DNA from: Prochlorococcus sp. AG-670-N10
Lineage (GTDB): Bacteria > Cyanobacteriota > Cyanobacteriia > PCC-6307 > Cyanobiaceae
DNA length: 45,539 bases
Assembly: GCA_003209065.1 (NCBI GenBank)
Contig: QCSX01000012.1
Span: forward strand, 1-45,539
Direction of reading: 5' to 3'
Shown: positions 1 through 9,197 of the stretch, in pieces
Layout: every line of letters starts with the position of its first letter
How positions within the stretch are numbered: the stretch's first letter is position 1
Program-made: the position numbers and the translations under genes
The notes under the pieces: model-generated
Database searches by the model: none
What the model saw: the letters and a program-made list of their open reading frames with translations, nothing else
What the model was told of the DNA's origin: nothing

Positions 1-79
1 TATCTAACCATATATTCACCTGTTTATCAAACCAAAGGTAGTTGCAATATTTATCCCATGAATTGAAGTCATTATTCAT
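1..79 (-). CDS. pgi: Glucose-6-phosphate isomerase, N-terminal fragment (cut by window edge)
   Basis: Reading the minus strand from an ATG at 77-79 gives 26 codons, open to the window edge, with the motif [11 protein letters not shown] followed by VNIWLD. From memory this resembles the start of cyanobacterial glucose-6-phosphate isomerases, which carry a W-x-R/K-Y/F-C-x-x-L-W-(F/Y) segment and then a WLD segment. The enzyme interconverts glucose-6-P and fructose-6-P in the cytosol. Only about 5 percent of the protein is here, so the catalytic residues cannot be checked. It is divergent from purN across 182 bases of AT-rich DNA. The identification rests on a short stretch and could be wrong. 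Confidence 0.6.
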   Translation of the reverse strand, partial: MNNDFNSWDKYCNYLWFDKQVNIWLD

Positions 80-261
80 TTTATATTTTGACTATTTTCT
101 TATTTTGTTTATTATATCTAGTTTATTCTTCGTAAATACTAATCATTTCAATTTATTTAGTTATATTATTTTTAGATCATAATGTTTGTGAATTTTAATA
201 AATACAATTAGGGGTTTTTTTTATTTATATCTCATTTATTATTCAATAAAAATATCAGCTT

Positions 262-918
262 TTGGATAAATCATTCAATTATTTAATTTCACCTGAAATC
301 TCACAACTTAGAGAATTTTCACCAAAATTAAAAATAGCTATTTTAGCCTCAGGTGAGGGATCAAATTTTCAAGAATTGATAGATCTCTCTAATTCAAATA
401 AATTTGATATAGATATTAAGATTTTAATTACAAACAAATCAGAGGCTGGGTGTATAACAAGAGCTAAAAACTCCAATATCTCTTATAAGGTGATTAAAAG
501 CTCTGATTATTTAAATAAGGATTATTTTGAGGATGAAATTATTAATACAATAAAAAAACTGGATATAGAACTTGTTGTTATGGCGGGTTGGATGAAAATT
601 ATGTCATCAAAATTTGTTAATGAATTTAAGAATAGAATAATAAATATTCATCCATCATTACTGCCTTCTTTTAAAGGAAGTAATGCAATTAAAGACGCTA
701 TAACAAATGATTCCAAGATCACTGGTTGTTCAGTACATTTTGTAGAACCAGAGGTTGATAGTGGTCCCTTAATTATGCAAGCAGCATTAGCTATTTCGGA
801 TAAGGATAATTTAGAGACAATAACTCAGAAATTACATTTATTGGAACATAAAATATTACCACTCTCAATTTCTGAGGCTGGAAATATTATCCGGAATAAA
901 TTCATGGGTAATGATTAA
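262..918 (+). CDS. purN: Phosphoribosylglycinamide formyltransferase (GAR transformylase)
   Basis: Transfers the formyl group of 10-formyl-tetrahydrofolate to GAR, the third step of purine synthesis in the cytosol. The 218-residue protein has the nucleotide-binding start AILASGEGSNFQELI (about residues 26-40), the segment VVMAGWMKIMSS, and the catalytic set of the family: N128 and H130 in INIHPSLLPSFKG and D166 in EPEVDSGP. The start is a TTG; there is no in-frame ATG before the conserved core. The first 23 residues precede the usual start of the domain, so the true start could lie slightly downstream. Its 3' end overlaps argC on the opposite strand by 17 bases. Confidence 0.95.
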   Translation: MDKSFNYLISPEISQLREFSPKLKIAILASGEGSNFQELIDLSNSNKFDIDIKILITNKSEAGCITRAKNSNISYKVIKSSDYLNKDYFEDEIINTIKKLDIELVVMAGWMKIMSSKFVNEFKNRIINIHPSLLPSFKGSNAIKDAITNDSKITGCSVHFVEPEVDSGPLIMQAALAISDKDNLETITQKLHLLEHKILPLSISEAGNIIRNKFMGND

Positions 919-1957
919 TCATTTCTAACCCATTATTTATTGGCAAACCAGAAATTATATTAAGATTTTGTATGGCTTGCCCTGTTTGTCCTTTAATTAA
1001 ATTATCTATTACTGATAAAATAATTATTCTTCCATTTCTAGTATCAACTTTGACAGAGAGATGGATTTCATTTGTATTCTTAACCCACTTGGTGGAAGGA
1101 TAAATATCAACTGGTAATACTCGAATATGCGAGTAGTTTCTATAATAATTTTCTAATATAATCCTACAATCAGAAGAAGTTAAACCTGGATCCCGTAATC
1201 TTCCATAAATTGTCGAATGCATACCTCTTGTCATTGGTATTAAATGTGGAGTGAATAGTAGTTCAATATTATTACCAGAAATAAAACTTGCAATTTGTTC
1301 TATTTCTGAAGTATGTCTATGATTTATTAGTCCATAGGCAGATAGACCATCTCCACATTCAGAAAATAATAATTTTTGATGTGGTTCTCTGCCTCCACCT
1401 GATGTACCACTTTTTGAATCTATTACTATACCTTCATTATCAATAATCCCTTGGGATAAAAATGGGCTAAGAGGAATTAGAGCAGATGTTGGGTAACATC
1501 CAGGGCAAGCGATTAAACATGCTTTAGATATATCTTTGAAATTAATTTCAGGAAGACCATAAACTGCTTCTTTACATAAATCATCGTCATCTCTCTTATA
1601 TTTTTTAGCTTCGTTAGAGTATACATTCTTCCATTGATCAAGAGACTTATACCTATAATCGGCTGATAAATCAATCACTTTTACTCCTTTTTCTAATAAG
1701 CCTCTTGTTAATGTAGAAGAAATTCCACTAGGCAAACAAAGTAAAGCAACATTAGCTTTATCGGCGATTCTATCTATTGATATTTTTTCAATTAAATTGT
1801 CAGACTCTAAATTTATGAATGGAAAATTATCGCTCCATTTTGTTCCTGAAGATTTATTGCCTCCTAAATAAGAAATTTTATAATTTTTATTATCCTTTAA
1901 TAGATTTACTGCTTGTATTCCCCCGTAACCAGTAGCACCAACTATTGCAACATTCAT
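902..1957 (-). CDS. argC: N-acetyl-gamma-glutamyl-phosphate reductase
   Basis: NADPH-dependent reduction of N-acetylglutamyl phosphate to the semialdehyde in arginine synthesis. The 351-residue length is typical. The N-terminus shows the dinucleotide-binding motif VAIVGATGYGG (residues 3-13), and the catalytic cysteine is C154 in the family signature ACPGCYPTSA. The segment HRHTSEIEQ matches the region carrying the second catalytic histidine. The start lies 88 bases from that of ribBA, which runs the other way, so the two share one intergenic promoter region. The 3' end overlaps purN convergently. Confidence 0.96.
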   Translation of the reverse strand: MNVAIVGATGYGGIQAVNLLKDNKNYKISYLGGNKSSGTKWSDNFPFINLESDNLIEKISIDRIADKANVALLCLPSGISSTLTRGLLEKGVKVIDLSADYRYKSLDQWKNVYSNEAKKYKRDDDDLCKEAVYGLPEINFKDISKACLIACPGCYPTSALIPLSPFLSQGIIDNEGIVIDSKSGTSGGGREPHQKLLFSECGDGLSAYGLINHRHTSEIEQIASFISGNNIELLFTPHLIPMTRGMHSTIYGRLRDPGLTSSDCRIILENYYRNYSHIRVLPVDIYPSTKWVKNTNEIHLSVKVDTRNGRIIILSVIDNLIKGQTGQAIQNLNIISGLPINNGLEMINHYP

Positions 1958-2045
1958 TTCTCTTTATTGGCAGACTTTAAGATAGGATTGTAAGTGTTGA
2001 CAACAATAATAATTAAAACACTTTTTTCTATATTGAATAGTAATA

Positions 2046-3779
2046 ATGAAAGAAACAAGTCCCAAATCAAATAATGGAACAATTGTGGATAATATTGAAA
2101 ATTTTATTATAGAATTTGATCCCATAAGCGATGCATTAGCTGCCATAAGAAATGGAGAATGCATAATTGTTGTTGACGATGAGAGAAGAGAAAATGAAGG
2201 CGATTTAATTTGTGCGGCTCAGTTTGCAACTCCTCAACAAATTAATTTTATGGCAACAGAGGGTAGAGGTTTAATATGTTTAGCAATGCAAGGAGACAAG
2301 TTAGATGCCTTAGATCTTCCTTTAATGGTTGATCGGAATACAGATGAAAATCAAACTGCATTTACTATTTCAATAGATGCAGGTCCTGAGAATAATGTAA
2401 CTACTGGAATATCAGCAGAGGATAGAGCTAAAACTATCCAAGTTGCAATAAATCCTTCAACTAAGCCAGAAGATTTAAGAAGACCAGGACATATATTTCC
2501 ACTAAGAGCAAAAAAAGGAGGAGTATTAAAAAGAGCTGGACATACCGAAGCCGCTGTAGATATTGCTGCTATGTCTGGTCTTTATCCTGCTGGTGTGATT
2601 TGTGAAATTCAAAATCCAGACGGCTCAATGTCAAGACTTCCCCAACTTAAGCAATATGCAAAAGAATGGGGAATGAAGCTAATATCCATTGCAGACCTAA
2701 TCAGTTATAGATTTCAAAACGAAAGATTTGTTTATAGAAAATCTGATGCAATACTTCCAAGTATTTTCGGTAATTTTAAGGCATATGGATACATAAATGA
2801 ACTTGACGGTTCTGAACATATTGCACTAGTAAAGCAAAAGTCAAATAAATTAAGTGAACCAGTATTAGTAAGAATGCATTCAGAATGTTTAACCGGTGAT
2901 GCTTTTGGATCGCTACGTTGTGATTGTAGACCCCAGTTAGAGGCTGCGTTAGCAAGGATTGAGAAAGAAGAAGAGGGTGTGGTTGTTTATTTAAGACAAG
3001 AAGGAAGAGGCATTGGTTTGATTAATAAATTAAAAGCATATAGTTTACAAGATGGTGGTTTGGATACTGTAGAAGCAAATGAAAAATTGGGTTTCCCTGC
3101 AGACCTAAGAAATTATGGAGTTGGAGCACAAATATTAACTGACCTTGGGATCAAAAAGTTAAAACTACTTACAAATAATCCTAGAAAAATTGCTGGATTA
3201 GGTGGATATGGAATAGAAGTTACTGAGAGAGTCCCATTAGTGATATGTCCTGGAGAGCATAATTCTGAATATCTAAATGTAAAGAGACAAAAACTTGGAC
3301 ATATGTTAGAAGAAGAAAAATTAAATTCTATAGATATAGATCCTTATATTGCAATTTTCCTTGATGGTGACTATAAATCAATAGATTTAGTTCCTATTAA
3401 AAATAAAATAATTGAATTCTGCGAAAAAAATAAAATAAATATTATGTTAGAAAGCTCTCCTAGACTATTAGCTTTTTGGAATAGACCTAAATTAGTATGG
3501 AAAATATTGCATGACAAAAACAGAGAAGATTTCACTATTAATGATAATGAAATTAATAAGATTGAAATCTTTATTCAATTTTTATCGGAATATAATAAAA
3601 GTTCAAAAGTTGGAATTATCGTATCAAAAAATATTCAACAGGCTTTACATCCAAAAAACAATATTAAATTAAAAAGTACCAATTTTTCAATAAAAAATGA
3701 AGAATTATACTCATCCACTAGGAAATTTAATCTCGATAAAGAAACGTTTAGTATTATTTTTGATAAAAAATTATCTTAA
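2046..3779 (+). CDS. ribBA: Bifunctional DHBP synthase / GTP cyclohydrolase II
   Basis: Makes both precursors of riboflavin: dihydroxybutanone phosphate from ribulose-5-P, and the pyrimidine from GTP. The DHBP synthase domain covers about residues 25-225, with the acidic motif [11 protein letters not shown] (44-54) and the GHTEA segment at 165-169. The GTP cyclohydrolase II domain covers about 230-420, with zinc cysteines C281, C292 and C294 and QEGRGIGL around R321. About 150 residues follow (roughly 425-577) that are not part of either catalytic domain and are rich in Lys, Asn and Ile. No FMN riboswitch is evident in the 88-base upstream gap. The stop overlaps that of the cyclophilin gene. 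Confidence 0.96.
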   Translation: MKETSPKSNNGTIVDNIENFIIEFDPISDALAAIRNGECIIVVDDERRENEGDLICAAQFATPQQINFMATEGRGLICLAMQGDKLDALDLPLMVDRNTDENQTAFTISIDAGPENNVTTGISAEDRAKTIQVAINPSTKPEDLRRPGHIFPLRAKKGGVLKRAGHTEAAVDIAAMSGLYPAGVICEIQNPDGSMSRLPQLKQYAKEWGMKLISIADLISYRFQNERFVYRKSDAILPSIFGNFKAYGYINELDGSEHIALVKQKSNKLSEPVLVRMHSECLTGDAFGSLRCDCRPQLEAALARIEKEEEGVVVYLRQEGRGIGLINKLKAYSLQDGGLDTVEANEKLGFPADLRNYGVGAQILTDLGIKKLKLLTNNPRKIAGLGGYGIEVTERVPLVICPGEHNSEYLNVKRQKLGHMLEEEKLNSIDIDPYIAIFLDGDYKSIDLVPIKNKIIEFCEKNKINIMLESSPRLLAFWNRPKLVWKILHDKNREDFTINDNEINKIEIFIQFLSEYNKSSKVGIIVSKNIQQALHPKNNIKLKSTNFSIKNEELYSSTRKFNLDKETFSIIFDKKLS

Positions 3780-4213
3780 ACTAAACTGGCTTTAATAATT
3801 TTTGAGCCATTTGTTAGTTTTAAAACAATATCCATATCATCTGTTTTTCCAAAGACAGTATGTACTCCATCCAAATGAGGTTGTGCCTCATAAACTATAA
3901 AAAATTGACTCCCACCTGTATTTTTTCCTGCATGAGCCATTGATAGCGAACCTTTTAGATGTTTATTAGAATTGATTTCACAATTAATTTTATATCCTGG
4001 TCCACCTGTTCCAGGCATGCCTGAAGATCCTGCACGTGTATTAGGGCAACCACCTTGAGCCATAAAACCTGGAATAACACGATGAAAGGCCAAACCGTCA
4101 TAAAAACCTTCACTAATTAGTTTTGTGAAATTATTAACTGTATTAGGTGCGTCATTAGAAAATAACTCAATATTTATATTGCCTGCATCGGTTTCAAATA
4201 AAGCTTTTGTCAT
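3776..4213 (-). CDS. Cyclophilin-type peptidyl-prolyl cis-trans isomerase
   Basis: A 145-residue single-domain cyclophilin that catalyses proline isomerisation during folding. Active-site segments are visible: [15 protein letters not shown] (the F-H-R and Q-G-G signature), a Gly-rich [12 protein letters not shown] loop, and [17 protein letters not shown]. There is no signal peptide or membrane segment, so a cytosolic location is likely. The protein is shorter than eukaryotic cyclophilins but matches compact bacterial ones. It heads a minus-strand run away from the DUF3110 gene and ends in a 4-base overlap with ribBA. The paralogue name (ppiA or ppiB) cannot be decided from the sequence alone. 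Confidence 0.93.
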   Translation of the reverse strand: MTKALFETDAGNINIELFSNDAPNTVNNFTKLISEGFYDGLAFHRVIPGFMAQGGCPNTRAGSSGMPGTGGPGYKINCEINSNKHLKGSLSMAHAGKNTGGSQFFIVYEAQPHLDGVHTVFGKTDDMDIVLKLTNGSKIIKASLV

Positions 4214-4248
4214 TGTGAGATTAATTATCTTTAATTCTATTTTAAACG

Positions 4249-4629
4249 TTAGAGAAGCTTTTCAAGATTCTCCTTAATGGAATTTAAATCTATATTTTCT
4301 TCATTACGTTCTTCTTCGTTCCAAGTCTCCACTTCTAAATTTTTTTGAGGAGGAGAAATTAGTAATCTATCCTCTGCTGTCTTAGGCACAAAATTTTTCT
4401 CAACTAATTTACATTCATAATCTAATTTTGTACAAAAATCTCTAATTTCATCTATCGAAATCATTTCTACAGTAGGCAATGGGAAATCCTGTGCCTCTAA
4501 AAGTCCACAGTAACGTTCAGCATCATCTTTTTCTTCAAACATTAGAACTATAGTCCTACCTTTTAATTCTATTGAATGTATTCCTTCTTTCTCTGTACCG
4601 AAGTTATAAAGTAAAACATAAATATTCAT
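4249..4629 (-). CDS. DUF3110-family protein of unknown function
   Basis: A 126-residue soluble protein. It begins [20 protein letters not shown] and continues with a segment on blocking or reading amino-acid positions ([18 protein letters not shown]), a pattern I associate with the cyanobacterial and plastid family DUF3110. The C-terminal 30 residues are acidic and probably disordered. The gene sits downstream of the dnaK/dnaJ-like pair on the same strand with 32 bases between, so it may be co-transcribed. No catalytic motif is visible and its function is unknown. Confidence 0.8.
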   Translation of the reverse strand: MNIYVLLYNFGTEKEGIHSIELKGRTIVLMFEEKDDAERYCGLLEAQDFPLPTVEMISIDEIRDFCTKLDYECKLVEKNFVPKTAEDRLLISPPQKNLEVETWNEEERNEENIDLNSIKENLEKLL

Positions 4630-4661
4630 AAAAACTTTTTTAATTATTATATATTATTTAA

Positions 4662-5603
4662 CTATTCATCTGATAGTGATAATTCTTGAAGTCTGGTATA
4701 TAAAGCAATTTCCTCATCATTTATATCAGCAGGAATTACAACCAGGATTTCTACAAACTGATCTCCAATATTATCTCCAAAACTCAAGCCTCTACCCTTA
4801 AGTCTTAACAATCTTCCAGTTGAAGACTTTGGAGGTACCTGAAGAGTTACATTTCCATCAAGAGTAGGAACATCTACTGCACATCCAAGAAGGGCGTCGG
4901 GGGGAAATAACTCTAATTTATAAAGAACACGTAGACCATCTATTCGAAGTCCATTTTCAGTTTGGACTTTTAATTGTAAATAATGATCTTTTCCACCTTT
5001 TGCAATATTTTCTAATCTCAATCTCCAACCATCTCCAGCAAATGGGGGAGTATCAACTTCTACAACAGTTTGATCTTCTAATTCTATTAATATAGATGCA
5101 CCATTAAGAGCTTCATCCGGGGTTAATTCGATAATAGTTTCGATATCTTGATGAAGTTTTACAGGTGGTGGTTCTTCTGGAGATCTTGCTGGATAGTCAT
5201 AACTATTAAACTCTTCTTCATTAAAAATTTCATTAGGCTTTTCATCTTCATAAAAATCCGAGGTTTGATCATAGCTTTCATTATCTAATTCAGATTCGTA
5301 TTCAAATCCAAATAGAGAATTAAGATAATCTTTAAATTCAGGAAAACCTGTGCTGTATTTATTAAAATTTTTTTCAGTAGAAGAATTAGAATTTATTGAT
5401 TTAACTCGTCTGACAGGATCACGTAAGAATTCGTAAGCTTCATTAATTAATTTAAATCTGTCCTCAGCATTTATATCATTTTTATTTAAATCGGGATGCC
5501 ATTTTCTCGCTTCCCTTCGAAAAGCTTTTTTAAGTTCAATATCGTCGAATTCAGAGGATAAACCTAAAATCGACAAGTAGTCTTTTTTAGAGGAAGTAGT
5601 CAT
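4662..5603 (-). CDS. DnaJ-like co-chaperone without zinc finger (CbpA-like)
   Basis: J-domain protein of 313 residues that should stimulate the ATPase of the DnaK encoded just upstream. The J domain is at the N-terminus (KDYLSILGL ... RKWHPDLNK, with the HPD triad, ending at EAYEFLRDPVRR). An acidic, low-complexity linker follows, then a C-terminal substrate-binding region like that of class II J proteins (LLGCAVDVPTLDG and LRLKGRGLSFGD). No cysteine-rich zinc domain is present. The start chosen is the ATG at 5601-5603 (MTTSSKKDYL), because the longer frame to 5636 only adds residues with no J-domain match. Even so it overlaps dnaK by 17 bases, which suggests translational coupling. Confidence 0.92.
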   Translation of the reverse strand: MTTSSKKDYLSILGLSSEFDDIELKKAFRREARKWHPDLNKNDINAEDRFKLINEAYEFLRDPVRRVKSINSNSSTEKNFNKYSTGFPEFKDYLNSLFGFEYESELDNESYDQTSDFYEDEKPNEIFNEEEFNSYDYPARSPEEPPPVKLHQDIETIIELTPDEALNGASILIELEDQTVVEVDTPPFAGDGWRLRLENIAKGGKDHYLQLKVQTENGLRIDGLRVLYKLELFPPDALLGCAVDVPTLDGNVTLQVPPKSSTGRLLRLKGRGLSFGDNIGDQFVEILVVIPADINDEEIALYTRLQELSLSDE

Positions 5604-7584
5604 TGTCCCATGGATCGTCATCCCTAGAGTTACCATACCTCGAATTTCTAGAATTACTATTCATTTGATTGTCCCAAGGATCATCATCCCAGTAATCATC
5701 TGAAAATAATTCATCTTTTAAAGAGCCAAAGGTATTTTTAATTCCTTGTAATGGATTGCTATCAACTTTCTTCTCCGCAGCAAATCTTCTATTTAAACCA
5801 AAAAGGGCTTCTTGCAAACAACTTACAGAAATTTCTAATTCTTGAGGATCATCATCATCTATAAATTCTTCAACATCTTGAATTGCAAGCTCTACCGCCC
5901 TCTGTTGTCGCTCTGCTCCATATGGTCCAAATTCTAAGGAAGCGTCTCTTAATCTTCTCTCTGCTTGAGCAATTAGTGTAAGTGCATTATTTTTTCTATC
6001 AATTACTGATCTTTTCATCCTATCTTCTGTTGCTTTTGACTTGGCCTCAGCGATCATCATATTAATTTCTTGTTCATTTAAATTCGAACCTCCGGAAATA
6101 CTTACTGTTTGTTTTCTACCTGTAGTTCTATCAGTTGCACTGACTTCTAACAATCCATTTGCGTCAATATCGAAAGCTACTTGTACTTGGGGAATCCCTC
6201 TAGGTGCGGGAGGTATACCTGACAATCTAAATTTTCCTAATGATTTGTTTTCTGAAGCCAGTGGCCTCTCGCCTTGTCTAACTTGCACAACTACTGATGA
6301 TTGATTAGATTCCGAAGTACTAAAAACATCTGATTGCCTTACTGGTATTGGGGTATTACGTGGAATAAGAACCTTCATAAGTCCTCCAATAGTCTCTAAT
6401 CCTAAAGATAAAGGAGTTACATCATTTAAAAGTAAATCACGTAAATCTCCACTAATTATTCCAGATTGTATTGCAGCACCAATTGCAACAACTTCATCAG
6501 GGTTTACAGATTGACATGGCTCATTAGGAACAAGAGTTTTAACTAATTGTTGAACCATTGGTATACGAGTACTTCCACCAACAAGGACGACTTCATCAAT
6601 TTCTTCAGCATCCCAACCAGAATCATCTAGAGCAATTTGAACAGGTTCAAGCAATCTATCGAGAAGATCATCAGATAACGATTCAAATAATTTCCTATCG
6701 AATTCCTCTTCAATATGTAATGGTCCATCATCACTTGTAGTAATAAAAGGTAAGGAAATTTTAGTTTTTTGTAGTCCTGACAATTCACATTTAGCCTTCT
6801 CAGCAGCTTCTGTAAGTCTTTGAAGAGCTTGCCTATCTCGTCTTAAATCAATCTTATGTTTCTCAAGAAATCGTTCAGCAATCCAATCTACTATTTTGGA
6901 ATCAAAATTATTACCTCCGAGTTGAGTATCTCCACAGGTCGCTTTTACATCAAAAACACCATTAGATATCCTTAACAAAGAAACATCAAAAGTCCCTCCA
7001 CCTAAATCAAAAACTAGTACGTTATTGGAAGAGCTTTTTTCAAAACCATAGGCTAATGCCGCTGCTGTTGGCTCATTTAAAATTCTATCAACCTTTATCC
7101 CAGCTAACACGGCAGAATCCTTTGTAGCTTGCCTCTGAGACTCATTAAAATAGGCAGGTACAGTAATTACGGCAGAATCAATCGTATCTCCTAAATAAGT
7201 TTCTGCATCATTAATTAATTTTCTTATTATCGAACTTATTAACTCTTCAGGGGCATACTCTCGCTCTGTAAATGGACTTAGAATTCTAACACTACCTTTA
7301 TCATTAGATTTAACATTATACGGAACAGAAATACTTGTTTCATCAAGTTCATCCCAATCTCGTCCGATGAATCTTTTTAAGTTATAAAATGTATTTTTAG
7401 GATTTAAAACAAGTTGCCTTCGAGCCTGATCACCAATAACAATTTCGGAGTTTTTAGTGAATCCAACTATCGAAGGGGTTGTTCTTGTACCCTCTGAATT
7501 TGCAATTACAATGGGGCGGCCAGCCTCTATAACTCCTACAACGGAGTTAGTAGTACCTAAATCAATCCCAACTATTTGCCCCAT
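5587..7584 (-). CDS. dnaK: Hsp70 chaperone DnaK (DnaK1-like paralogue)
   Basis: ATP-driven folding chaperone of 665 residues. The ATPase domain begins GIDLGTTNSVVGV and includes NEPTAAALAYGF and VLVFDLGGGTFDVSLL. The substrate domain follows the linker (GDLRDLLLNDVTPLSLGLETIGG). The C-terminus is an acidic, aromatic tail with repeated DDDPWDN, unlike the EEVD-like or short tails of the housekeeping form. Cyanobacteria carry several DnaK paralogues; adjacency to a J protein and this tail suggest DnaK1, but that assignment is inference. No CIRCE inverted repeat is visible in the 227-base upstream gap (7585-7811). Confidence 0.95.
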   Translation of the reverse strand: MGQIVGIDLGTTNSVVGVIEAGRPIVIANSEGTRTTPSIVGFTKNSEIVIGDQARRQLVLNPKNTFYNLKRFIGRDWDELDETSISVPYNVKSNDKGSVRILSPFTEREYAPEELISSIIRKLINDAETYLGDTIDSAVITVPAYFNESQRQATKDSAVLAGIKVDRILNEPTAAALAYGFEKSSSNNVLVFDLGGGTFDVSLLRISNGVFDVKATCGDTQLGGNNFDSKIVDWIAERFLEKHKIDLRRDRQALQRLTEAAEKAKCELSGLQKTKISLPFITTSDDGPLHIEEEFDRKLFESLSDDLLDRLLEPVQIALDDSGWDAEEIDEVVLVGGSTRIPMVQQLVKTLVPNEPCQSVNPDEVVAIGAAIQSGIISGDLRDLLLNDVTPLSLGLETIGGLMKVLIPRNTPIPVRQSDVFSTSESNQSSVVVQVRQGERPLASENKSLGKFRLSGIPPAPRGIPQVQVAFDIDANGLLEVSATDRTTGRKQTVSISGGSNLNEQEINMMIAEAKSKATEDRMKRSVIDRKNNALTLIAQAERRLRDASLEFGPYGAERQQRAVELAIQDVEEFIDDDDPQELEISVSCLQEALFGLNRRFAAEKKVDSNPLQGIKNTFGSLKDELFSDDYWDDDPWDNQMNSNSRNSRYGNSRDDDPWDNDYFL

Positions 7585-7811
7585 AGTATTACTTGATTAA
7601 TTAAAAGTTATCCTTAACTAATAATTTAATCAATTTAAATTCTCTGTTATCTACATATAATAATAAAAATCTATTAATTTCAACTTTATTTAAATAAATA
7701 AAATCATTTACTTATTTTTTTTTTTACTTTTGCAAAATATATGAAATTTATAAAGTATTGATTAGTTAAAATTCTGATTGTTATTTTATATCTCTATCAA
7801 TTAAAATGAAA

Positions 7812-7898
7812 CGGAGAGAGAGGGATTCGAACCCTCGATAAAGTTGCCCCTATACAGCATTTCCAGTGCTGCGCCTTCAACCACTCGGCCACCTCTCC
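7812..7898 (-). tRNA. trnS-GGA: tRNA-Ser with anticodon GGA
   Basis: The minus strand folds into an 87-base class II tRNA. It has the acceptor start GGAGAGG (paired to the 3' TCTCTCC with one G-U pair), a D-arm with GGCCGAGTGG, an anticodon stem CAGCA/TGCTG around the loop CTGGAAA (anticodon GGA, complement at 7862-7864), a long variable arm TATAGGGGCAACTTTATC, and the T-arm GAGGGTTCGAATCCCTC. The discriminator base is G, as expected for serine. The genome does not encode the 3' CCA, so it must be added by a CCA-adding enzyme. Confidence 0.97.
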
Positions 7899-7947
7899 TA
7901 ATATTTATATTTTACCCTTTTTATATCCCATTATTGAGGAAAGTTAC

Positions 7948-8322
7948 TTGAAAAAGAGTTTTAAAGTCACTATTAGGAATAAAGAAACTGGTAAAGTATA
8001 CCAGGAAAATATTAGTGATAAAGAATATATTTTAAAAGAATTTGAAAAAAAAGGTTTAAGACTTCCATTTTCCTGTAGGAATGGATGTTGTACAAGTTGT
8101 GCGGTAAAAATCATTTCGGGTAAGCTTGAACAACCAGAAGCAATGGGAGTATCCCAAGATTTAAAAGATAAGGGTTATGCTCTTCTTTGTGTTGCGAAAG
8201 TAATAGAAGATATTGAAGTCGAGACTACCTATTATGATGAGGTTTATGATTTACAATTTGGCCAATATTTCGGTAAAGGAAAAACGAGGAAAGCTCCACC
8301 CTGGGAATTTGAGGAAGATTAA
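7948..8322 (+). CDS. Plant-type 2Fe-2S ferredoxin
   Basis: A 124-residue electron carrier of the soluble plant-type ferredoxin fold. Cluster ligands follow C-x4-C-x2-C-x29-C: C43, C48, C51 and C81, within FSCRNGCCTSCAVK and LLCVAKV. It has about 25 residues beyond the usual 97-residue photosynthetic PetF (a basic tail GKGKTRKAPPWEFEED), and the CRNGCC loop differs from the PetF CRAGAC loop, so it is probably a specialised paralogue rather than the main photosystem I acceptor. The start is TTG at 7948 with GAGGA at 7936-7940 as ribosome site. The inositol-phosphatase gene follows after 5 bases. Confidence 0.93.
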   Translation: MKKSFKVTIRNKETGKVYQENISDKEYILKEFEKKGLRLPFSCRNGCCTSCAVKIISGKLEQPEAMGVSQDLKDKGYALLCVAKVIEDIEVETTYYDEVYDLQFGQYFGKGKTRKAPPWEFEED

Positions 8323-8327
8323 TTATT

Positions 8328-9176
8328 ATGTTTGAAATTCAAGAATTTAAAGAAATCAATTCAGAAATTGATTTAATTTTCCTTACTAAAATAGCTAAAG
8401 AAAGTGCTCTTATAGGTAATGAAATTCTAATTAAAAATTATAATAAAATTCAAACAATCACTTCAAAGGGGAGAAAAGGTGATTTAGTTACCAACGTAGA
8501 TTTAGAAGTAGAAGAGAAAATTAAGGAATATCTAACAATTAAAACCCCAGAGATTTCAATTCATGCGGAAGAATCAGGAAAATTAATAAAGAGTTCGGAA
8601 TTAACTTGGTGCATTGATCCATTAGATGGAACAACTAATTATTCTCACGGTTATCCATTCTTTGGAACTTCAATAGGTCTCTTATATAAAAACAATCCTA
8701 TCCTAGGTGCTATATCAGTACCATATTTAAACGAACTTTATTCTGCATGCATCGGGAAAGGTTCATATTGCAATGATAAAAAACTGATAGTTTCAGATGC
8801 TAATTCTCTTATGGATAGTCTTCTGGTAACAGGTTTTTCATATGATAGGTTTGAGACCGAAGATAATAATTATGCAGAATTTTGTTACTTAACACATAAA
8901 ACCAGAGGAGTAAGGAGAGGAGGTGCAGCAGCTGTTGATTTAGCATTTGTTGCCTCAGGGAAAGTAGATGGATATTGGGAAAGAGGTCTAGAAATATGGG
9001 ATTTAGCTGCTGGTGCTATTATTGTTAAAGAGGCTGGGGGTATTGTTTCTGATTACCCTTACGGTGAATTTAATATTAGCTCTGGAAGAATATTGGCTTG
9101 CAGTCCTAGACTTGAAGAAGATCTAAAAATGGAATTAAGCAAAGTCACTCCTCTTAATAAACAACTTTACACTTAA
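8328..9176 (+). CDS. Inositol-monophosphatase-family phosphatase
   Basis: A 282-residue Mg-dependent sugar or inositol phosphatase. Metal-binding motifs of the family are present: E81-E82 in HAEESGK, CIDPLDGTTNYSHG (D97 and D100), and the C-terminal WDLAAGAIIVKEAGG. These residues define the FIG/IMPase superfamily, but they do not fix the substrate; inositol-1-phosphate, histidinol phosphate or PAP are all possible. Histidinol phosphate is worth considering because hisZ is the next gene downstream on the same strand, 21 bases away. It is probably transcribed with the ferredoxin gene. Confidence 0.92.
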   Translation: MFEIQEFKEINSEIDLIFLTKIAKESALIGNEILIKNYNKIQTITSKGRKGDLVTNVDLEVEEKIKEYLTIKTPEISIHAEESGKLIKSSELTWCIDPLDGTTNYSHGYPFFGTSIGLLYKNNPILGAISVPYLNELYSACIGKGSYCNDKKLIVSDANSLMDSLLVTGFSYDRFETEDNNYAEFCYLTHKTRGVRRGGAAAVDLAFVASGKVDGYWERGLEIWDLAAGAIIVKEAGGIVSDYPYGEFNISSGRILACSPRLEEDLKMELSKVTPLNKQLYT

Positions 9177-9197
9177 AAAATAAATTAAAGTTTTAAA

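Noticed and set aside
1958..2045. FMN riboswitch before ribBA
   Set aside because: The gap is only 88 bases, AT-rich, and shows none of the conserved riboswitch segments.
1964..2164. Minus-strand frame of 66 codons over the start of ribBA
   Set aside because: It overlaps the well-supported ribBA start and reads as a hydrophobic shadow with no family resemblance.
7585..7811. CIRCE or other heat-shock operator before dnaK; likewise before htpG (10350-10496)
   Set aside because: No TTAGCACTC-N9-GAGTGCTAA-like repeat was found in either gap.
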